Of a stretch of DNA of 64,000 nucleotides, positions 57,763-64,000 are shown one piece after another. The position numbers and the translations under genes are program-made. A model generated the notes under the pieces. It saw nothing but the letters and a program-made list of their open reading frames with translations, ran no database searches and was not told where the DNA came from. Every line of letters begins with the position of its first letter. Within the stretch, counting starts at the first letter, position 1. Source of the stretch: Ailanthus altissimus (lineage: Eukaryota > Streptophyta > Magnoliopsida > Sapindales > Simaroubaceae); assembly GCA_946807835.1 (NCBI GenBank), contig OX327697.1, positions 7,207,001 through 7,271,000 on the forward strand, given 5' to 3'.

Positions 57763-58602
57763 ATAATGGCAGAGAAAGTTGCTAACAATATGGATGCCTT
57801 CACCATACATTACTCGGATCATCCGGATCTTGTTTTGGTTACCAAAATACTTGAAAGAGAGAATTATGGACAATGGAGTCACACAATGCATATAGCTCTA
57901 AATGCCAAGATCAAAATTGGATTCATCAATGAAACGATACAAGTACCACCTCAATTCGACCCTAAGTTTTCAATATAGCAATGATGCAATGATATGGTAT
58001 TATTTTAGATTTTAAATTCAATTCATTCTAATATTGCATGAAGTGTTATTTATGCAGAAACTGTAAATGAAATCTAGGACAACTTGAAAGATAGGTTCTC
58101 TCAAGGGAATGACTCCCGAATCTATCAAATTTGACAAGAAATTATCGAACAACGATAAAGGTCTCTGTCTGTTTCATCTTATTATACCAAAATGAAGTCA
58201 TTTTAAGATGAGTTTGCTTCTTATCATGATCTAATTTCTTGTACTTGTAGGGGTTTAAAAGGCCTTATCGAATGAGAAGAAAAAGAAAGGGCCATACAAT
58301 TCTTAATGAGATTAAATGAATCTTATGATAGCATGCGAGGTTCAATTCTCATGATGAGTCCTCTCTCATACACATGCAAGGTTCATGCCTTGATACTCCA
58401 ACAAGAGAGAAAAACCAAAGTAGCATTCAAAAATAGAGATCTAGTCATGTTGCAATGTAAGTTTCAAGCACTTCAAAAACCAAGGAGCGAATATTACAGA
58501 AAAAATGTTGTACTCATTATGAAAAAGACAACCACACCATTAATCATTGCAACTTTCTCCATAGTTTTTCACCTGAACACAAACTATATAGTGAGAAAAT
58601 AA
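57763..58602 (+). pseudogene. Copia gag
   Basis: ATG 57763 (MAEKV) opens a gag with SDHPDLVLVTKILERENYG, QWSHTMHIALNAKIKIGFI, then after a stop at 57976 continues in scattered frames: IYAETVNEIWDDLKDRFSQG, LKGLIE, RAIQFLMRLNESYDSMRGSI, MSPLSYTCKVHALILQQE. A degraded zinc-finger region follows at about 58495-58600. At least five stops. The ATG at 57718 in the same frame is upstream of the conserved start. Confidence 0.88.
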
Positions 58603-58732
58603 GCCTAATGTCAATAACTCGATGGCCGAAGAAGAATTCGAGAGACAGTTTTACCAATATCACTTTCACTCTTGAAGAGTACAATCAACTCAAAACTCTA
58701 CTTCAAAAAGATAATGGTAACACTTTACCTTT

Positions 58733-59131
58733 GTGAACACTACAGGTATTAGCCCACCTTTCTATTATAAGATTAAATCTCTATCACATACTAAGTGGAT
58801 TATTAATAGTAGGGCTATCGACCATGCTTCTAATGTTCAACCAACATTAAATAAGACAACTCTTTCCTATAATTCTGTTCAGTTACCAAATGGAGGCCAA
58901 GTTACAATTGAATGAGTTGGGTCAACAAAGTTTTCTGATAACATCACTCTAAATGATATTTTCTATGTACTAAAATTTAGAGTTAATCTGTTATCAATTA
59001 GTAAAATTACTCAGGCATTAAGTTGTAGTATAACATTTTACCCTGATTTTAGTGTGGTGCTGGACATAGCTATAAAGAAGATAATTGGCTTAGAAAAGCA
59101 GCTTAATGGTTTATACTATCTCAAAGCCAGC
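58733..59131 (+). pseudogene. Copia protease, active-site Asp lost
   Basis: HTKWIINSRAIDHASNVQPT stands where copia proteases have an I-D-S-G-A-T-D-H motif: catalytic Asp is Asn and Gly is Arg. It continues with LPNGGQVTIE, a TGA at 58912, DIFYVLKFRVNLLSISK and LYYLKAS. The pre-integrase region ends here and integrase is missing. Confidence 0.85.
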
Positions 59132-59740
59132 TAAATACTATTTATCACACTCCACACTCCAATTCAAAACCTTGATGACCACATTGACACACCAACCCTA
59201 CCTTTACCATTTGACACAATAGAAATCCAAGAGTCACTTCAGAACTTCAATACTGCGGCACCGCCCACTCTATGTCGTGGCACTGACATCCAGATTTTTG
59301 ACACCCTAGTGCTAACCATTCCCTACCACGACACCATTTTTGCTAGTACCTATGAGTTAATCCAAAATACCCCAGTTTTATCCGAATTCATAATTCTTCC
59401 TAATTCTTATCCACCTCGATGTTCTTCTCACCCCACAAAGCTCTTAACTCATCTCCAAGATTATGAGGTAAACCATTCTAAGCTTCTCACTTCAGGTCCT
59501 TCTTCTTCTTTAGCTGTGTCTAGCACGCGCCACCCAATTTCAAGGTATGTCTCCTACATCCATCTCTCTCAATCACATTAAACTTTTATCAATGATGTTC
59601 TCACATGGTTGAACCAGATGAACAAGCTTTCCATAATCCACATTAGGTGGTTACCATGAATGAATAAATTTTATCCCTTGAAGCAAACTATACCTAGAGC
59701 ATGGTCGACCTTCTGGTCACCGACCCATCGATTGTAAATA
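59132..59740 (+). other. Remnant linker between protease and RT; integrase deleted
   Basis: Contains a 90-codon open frame (59309-59578) rich in Ser, Pro and Thr, ending HPISRYVSYIHLSQSH. This is the variable linker that precedes RT in copia elements. No DDE core is present. Confidence 0.7.
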
Positions 59741-61135
59741 GGTTCACAAAATTAAGTACAACTCCAATGGTTCAATTGAGCATTATAAAGCTCGCCTCGT
59801 AGCTAAAAGGTTTACTCAACGTGAAGGTATTGACTATACTGAAACTTTTGCTCCTATGGCTAAGTTAACTACTTTTCAGTGTCTTTTGGCTATTGCTTCT
59901 ATTCATTATTAACATATTCATCAGTTGGATGTTTAAAATATTTTTCTTCATGGAGATTTGACTAGGGAGGTCTACATGACTCCCCCTCCATGTTTTTGTC
60001 AATAGGAGAGCAACACTTTGTTTGTCGACTCCATAAATCTCTCTATGGATTAAAGCAAGCCTCACAAAGTTGATTTCACAAATTTTTTTATGCCATCCAA
60101 AAATTTAATTTCCACCAATCACAGGCAGACTATTCTTTATTCACCAAGGTTAATGGTAATTATCTCACTATTATCCTTCTTTATGTCGATGACATGATCA
60201 TTATCAGCAATAATGAGAAAATGATACAAGAGATGAAGAATTTCTTGGCCAGTTATTTTCAAGTTAAGGATCTCGATCATTTGAAGTATTTTCTTGAAAT
60301 AGAAGTTGCTTGATCCAAAGTAGGAATTTCTATCAACCAACGAAAATACACACTTGATATACTAGAAGAGGCTAGACTTCTAGGTGCCAAACCTACAAAG
60401 TTTCCTATGGAATAAAATCTCAAGCTTGCTTCTAATGAGAGGGAGTTGCTTAATGATTCAAATCACTATCGCAGGTTAATTGAAAAGTTGATTTATCTTA
60501 CCATCACTAGACCAGAGATTACTTACTCAGTCAACACACTCAGTCAGTTTATGTAACAACCCAAAAACCCACATCTCAAAGTAGCACATCGAGTATTGCA
60601 ATGCTTAAAAAATGCTTCGAGATAAGAATGCTTCGAGACAGGATTATTTATTTTTTTTTCACATGAAAAGCTACAGTTGATAGGATTTTGTGATGCATAT
60701 TAGGCTAAATGTCCAGATACACGACGATCTATTACTGGTTATTGTCTTTTTCTTGGTAATTCACTGATTTCATGAAAAAGTAAGAAACAAGTTACAGTAT
60801 CACGGTCTTTAGCAGAATTAGAATATAGGTCTATAGCATTGATTATTTACGAATTAACTTAGTTATGGTGCTCAAAACTAGCTTAACTCTTTCATGATAA
60901 GCAAATGGTAATTTACATTTTAGCCAACCCTGTCTTTTATGAAAGGATAAGATATATTGAGATAGATTGTCATACAGTCTGTGAATGAATACAAAAAAGG
61001 GATCTTAAAATTTCTTTCGTGAAAAGTGAAAAATAAGTTGCCGACCTTTTTACTAAGCCATTAGGTCAAGATGCTTTCTTCTTTCTGCTTGACAATTTGA
61101 GAGTCCTTAATATTTACTCTCCAACTTAAGGGGGA
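59741..61135 (+). pseudogene. Copia reverse transcriptase and RNase H, decayed
   Basis: In order: [49 protein letters not shown]-like region, LYVDDMIIIS (Asp-Asp present, about 60181), LKYFLEIEV, YRRLIEKLIYLTITRPEI, LQLIGFCDAY, CPDTRRSITGYCLFLGNS, SRSLAELEYRS, and VADLFTKPLGQDAF near the end. Many stops (for example 60312-60314, 60414-60416, 60555-60557). Ends beside the purine tract. Confidence 0.9.
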
Positions 61136-61136
61136 G
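61122..61136 (+). other. Polypurine tract
   Basis: AACTTAAGGGGGAG directly before the 3' LTR. Confidence 0.9.
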
Positions 61137-61407
61137 TGTTAAAAGAGAAACAAATCAAATAATTTATTAAAGAGGAAACAAATTATTTGAATTGTTAAAA
61201 GGGAAACAAATCAAATAATTTTCTCCTTAATTGATTTTAGGTCAAATATTCTCAATTACCTTTTAGGTGTATTTCCTTTTTATATATAATCACCTAGTTT
61301 AGTTTTTTCATTTTTCAACATAAGAATAGCACTACTCTTTGTATTTTGTGATACAACAATATACAATTATTGTCTAAATTCTTTCTTTTCATTTTCTCAA
61401 TTTTTCA
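61137..61407 (+). repeat. 3' LTR of the copia element at 57255-61407
   Basis: 271 bp, TGTTAAAAGAG to TTTTTCA. The first 60 bp are partly duplicated (AAACAAATCAAATAATTT occurs twice), and the TTTACTC array seen in the 5' LTR is absent. Confidence 0.92.
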
Positions 61408-61519
61408 TGATTAACAAAAACCCAAATAAGAACACTATGGTCATTCTCTCAACATAACAAAGACCTTTGGTTTTTGTTCACAATAGCTACCATGCAGCTT
61501 GGTACTGGGCTGAACACTG
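61408..61519 (-). other. Host intron flank and possible exon remnant
   Basis: Follows the copia target duplication. On the minus strand AQYQAAW then, in another frame, SYCEQKPK suggests a decayed exon ending near 61460. Not identified. Confidence 0.25.
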
Positions 61520-61988
61520 TGTCACGCCCCAAGTGCCTCTATGTGCTCTCAAGCATTTTTTCGAGCACTTAGTACACGACTAGGCCTGCTAGAGGCTACT
61601 TGGATCATAGAGCACTACGAAAATCGGAGTTTCTAGAAGGTTCGTTGTTTGGGATAGAGATATGGGCTTGGCCCACGACTTATTAGGGACGTAAACCCCT
61701 ATTTGGCAGGGGGAATATTTTATAACATATTTTTCTATCTTGTATGTATATCGTTAGATCGTTGTATAGCATCTTAAATCCTAGCCGTTGATTGTGTAGA
61801 GCTAGTAATATAAAAGGGGACACCTTTAATTATATAAAGTATTTTATAGCTTGTATTTCTCTTCAGCAATATAGAGAGCTTTTCTCAAATATCTTGTGAG
61901 CGTGTTTCTTCTTTTCTTTGTGTGATTTTTTAGGCTATTTAGCGCGCAACGCGTCTAAAGCCATACGATTCTCGAAAGGTCCGTGATA
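61520..61988 (+). repeat. LTR-like segment (TGTCACG ... CGTGATA)
   Basis: Begins TGTCACGCCCC and ends near CGTGATA, an approximate terminal inversion. Inside is a TATAAAAGGGG core-promoter-like box at about 61810-61820 and a downstream T-rich region, the layout of a small LTR. No matching flanking duplication or second copy was seen, so the ends are tentative. Confidence 0.4.
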
Positions 61989-63061
61989 ATTAGTTACCTT
62001 TCTTTTCTGGTTTCGGGTTTGATTACTATGCTATCAGCTTGTTGGGTCAGGTGATTCTTGTTCTCTCTTTAATTTTTTTGTTATTATTATTTATTTTTTT
62101 GAAGCTTAATTTGAGTGGATTGTATTCTTATTTTCTTTCTTTCTCTTTTTTTTTTGAAATATATTGATGTGTTATTATGTTGTTGATTCAGAGTGATTGT
62201 ACTCTTATAATTATTGAAGCTTAATTGGTTTGAATATTTGTCGCAATATGTGAGTTGTATAGTTCTTGCCTTCATTATGTTTATTGCTTTAATTTAAACA
62301 AATTGTAGCATGGACTAAAAACAGAATCTTGATTTTTGTACTTCCATATTCTTTTTCCTTAACCATTATGCTCTGTTTGGTTGATGAGGGTGTATGGAAA
62401 CAGAAGGAAAATTAAATTTTGAATCTGATAAATTTTCATTCCTGACTGACTATTCAGGAAAGGAAATAGCTCCATCAACCGAGCCCAAAACTAACTTGGA
62501 CTATCTGGGATTCTTTCTCATAAGTAACAAAAGCACATGAAATTAGGATTAAGAAGTAAATATGTTCACTCAAATTCCATTATTTCTTTTGATAAGCAAA
62601 AGGTGGAGATAAGTCATTTCAATTATGATTATGAATATGTCTATAAAGTTCACTAATAAATTTTCCACAAAACTTAGTGATGCTTCTTTCATGGAAATAC
62701 AGTCCAAAATCAGTTGCCTTGAACGTTTCCCATTCTCGCTGTTAGCTTATATTCCTATAAAGTTTCCCCTTAATGGTATCGCCAGCATTTTTATTTTGTA
62801 TATTTAGGGAGATTTTACCAATTTTGGTTATTCATCTGTACTTTTTTTTTTCTTTCTCTTTTTCTTTTTATTAGCATGCATTGGTTCTTGTAAGGAATCA
62901 ATACTGCTCTGGAAATTCCTTAGTCCGAAGGGGTTCGTTTACGGTACTTGGCAAATTGTGTAATTAATGTGTTTAGTTGACAATGGAATCAAGACACAAT
63001 TTGGATATTCTTCTTCTTGCAAACTTTGAACTGACTTCATACTTGTTCTCTAAATGTTTAG
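61989..63061. other. Probable intron or upstream region of the hydrolase gene
   Basis: AT-rich, no exon recognised with confidence. The run to the acceptor TAAATGTTTAG (63051-63061) is consistent with an intron. Confidence 0.35.
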
Positions 63062-63106
63062 GGTGAAAGTGATGTGCCTCCTGATACTGTTGCTGGTTCT
63101 CTCCAG
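63062..63106 (+). CDS. Alpha/beta-hydrolase gene, internal exon
   Basis: 45 bp flanked by a 3' splice site (TGTTTAG) and donor (CAG|GTAC). It encodes GESDVPPDTVAGSLQ, which matches the loop preceding the nucleophile elbow in plant alpha/beta-hydrolases of the type with GESDAP-like and VAGSLQTHA motifs. Phase 0 at both ends and joins in frame to the exon at 63251. The first exons were not found, and the gene may be interrupted upstream. Confidence 0.7.
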
Positions 63107-63250
63107 GTACTTTGGGTCTTAACAAGAAAGCACTCCCTTTGACAAGCTAATTTAGTTATTTATCTTCTTTCATTCATTGTTTTACTTATGGTTTTCCATA
63201 AGTAAAACTTTGATTTTCTAATTTCCTATTCACTCAAAATTCTGCAGTAG

Positions 63251-63380
63251 ACGCATGCAAGTGATGTGGCTGATTTCATCCAGACAAATCTCAGTTTGCC
63301 ACCAGTCCTGCTTGGACAATCATTTGGAGTGCTAATCGCTCAGTACTATATTGCAAGGATAAGAAATAAAAACTTTTTAG
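63251..63380 (+). CDS. Alpha/beta-hydrolase gene, nucleophile-elbow exon
   Basis: After acceptor GCAGTAG (63244-63250) the frame reads THASDVADFIQTNLSLPPVL, LGQSFGVLIAQYYIARI and RNKNFLG. GQSFG is the G-X-S-X-G nucleophile elbow with Ser as catalytic residue; related proteins usually have GHSFGG, so the His and second Gly are changed. A donor GT is at 63381; another possible donor is at 63400 and the frame stays open to TGA at about 63416. The catalytic acid and His lie in exons not seen here. A copia LTR 340 bp downstream sits in the following intron. Substrate unknown. It may be a real but altered gene or a decayed copy. Confidence 0.7.
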
Positions 63381-63720
63381 GTAGTTGTCTGCTTCTGGTA
63401 GGTTATAATCAAGAGTGAAAAACACTTTACATATTCAAGGAATCAGTTAAAGTGTTGGATCAGAACTGCATTGTAGATTTAATTTCCTTTGAAATCCATA
63501 AGTTATCCTTAGTAAAGTATTTTTAAGATAGGTATATACATCCTAAATACATCTTCAAAGTAGCTGAGAACTTAAAGATAGATTATTAGTTTCAATTTTG
63601 CTTTAAGACAAGATACATGAGTAGCATAACTCAAATTGATGCAAGTGTTTAGGCAGAATACATGCAGTTAAGACAAACTTTGGATTCTGAGACATGAGCT
63701 TTATGCATTTGGAACCAAGT
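63381..63720. other. Probable intron of the hydrolase gene
   Basis: Non-coding AT-rich sequence between the donor site and the copia LTR. Confidence 0.4.
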
Positions 63721-63963
63721 TGTATAAAAATTGTAAGAAAAGATAAAAAGAAAGGGAAAAACAGCAGAAATAATGAAGAAAAATTGAAAAATTTAAAGAC
63801 TACATTGTTATTGTAATTTTTTTTTTATTATTATGCTATAAGATAGCCTTTATATAAGTTTTAGGTTAATATAAATACATATAAAAAAAATCAAATATAA
63901 CCTATTAAATTTTAGAATATATATGGTAGGAGATTAATATATTGATTTCCTATATCTTTAACA
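63721..63963 (-). mobile_element. 3' LTR of a Ty1/copia element running off the window (minus strand)
   Basis: 243 bp from TGTATAAAAATTG to TCTTTAACA on the plus strand. The adjoining TCCTCCTTAAACTCAAG is, on the minus strand, a purine tract (AAGGAGGA) followed by LTR start TGTTAAAGATATAGG. A TATA-like TTATATAAAGGC lies inside. The element's body would be beyond 64000. The left boundary rests on TG/CA rules only. Confidence 0.6.
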
Positions 63964-64000
63964 TCCTCCTTAAACTCAAGTAGAGGCTTGAGTTTGAAAA

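Larger units (their letters stand above)
57255..61407 (+). mobile_element. Ty1/copia LTR retrotransposon (plus strand), internally deleted
   Basis: 4153 bp with LTRs 57255-57506 and 61137-61407, primer site TGGTATCAGAGCC at 57507, purine tract before the 3' LTR, and TSD TGATT (57250-57254 and 61408-61412). Gag, a decayed protease, RT and RNase H are recognisable; integrase is missing between about 59130 and 59740. It lies within a host intron, only 18-23 bp from the 3' splice site of the minus-strand exon. Confidence 0.95.

Overview
This is about 64 kb of AT-rich nuclear DNA from a plant, most likely a eudicot. The evidence is nested LTR retrotransposons with plant-type primer sites (initiator-Met tRNA for Ty1/copia, Asp tRNA for Athila-like Ty3/gypsy), fragments of plant genes (ERD6-like sugar transporter, TIP1-like ankyrin protein, PRA1) and a decayed plastid-type tRNA-Asn. 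No complete host gene is visible. Only short exons and gene fragments belong to the host, and nearly every transposon ORF is broken by stops, frameshifts or deletions.

Layout. Positions 1-9050 hold minus-strand fragments of several unrelated genes and end at a CACTA-type transposon terminus (9038-9050). A minus-strand Ty1/copia element (2802-8110, TSD AAATC) sits inside them. A solo gypsy LTR follows (9931-11367). From about 11.4 to 33.5 kb lies one old, decayed minus-strand Athila-like gypsy element. It has been split first by a minus-strand solo LTR of another family (14419-19033, itself disrupted by a plus-strand LTR fragment) and then by a younger plus-strand Athila-like element (19647-31164, TSD ATACG). 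Farther right are a long-inverted-repeat element (33968-34677), a decayed copia remnant (35690-38800), a plastid-like tRNA-Asn remnant next to a roughly 92-bp AT-rich tandem array (42775-44530), a minus-strand copia element (44810-50146), a solo LTR (52900-55380), a host exon followed 18 nt away by a plus-strand copia element (57255-61407), two exons of an alpha/beta-hydrolase gene (63062-63380), and the 3' LTR of one more copia element running off the right edge.

The most notable content is inside the 19647-31164 element. Downstream of integrase, where Athila-like elements keep an extra or env-like ORF, it carries an intact 182-codon ORF with a Cys-rich motif. After that comes an intronless copy of a LONELY GUY (LOG) cytokinin-activating enzyme gene in the element's orientation. 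The two LTRs differ by only about 2-3% by eye, yet gag has lost its centre and pol is broken in many places. The simplest reading is a non-autonomous retrotransposon that captured a LOG transcript and was mobilised by enzymes supplied in trans. The LOG copy itself has two in-frame stops near its C-terminus.
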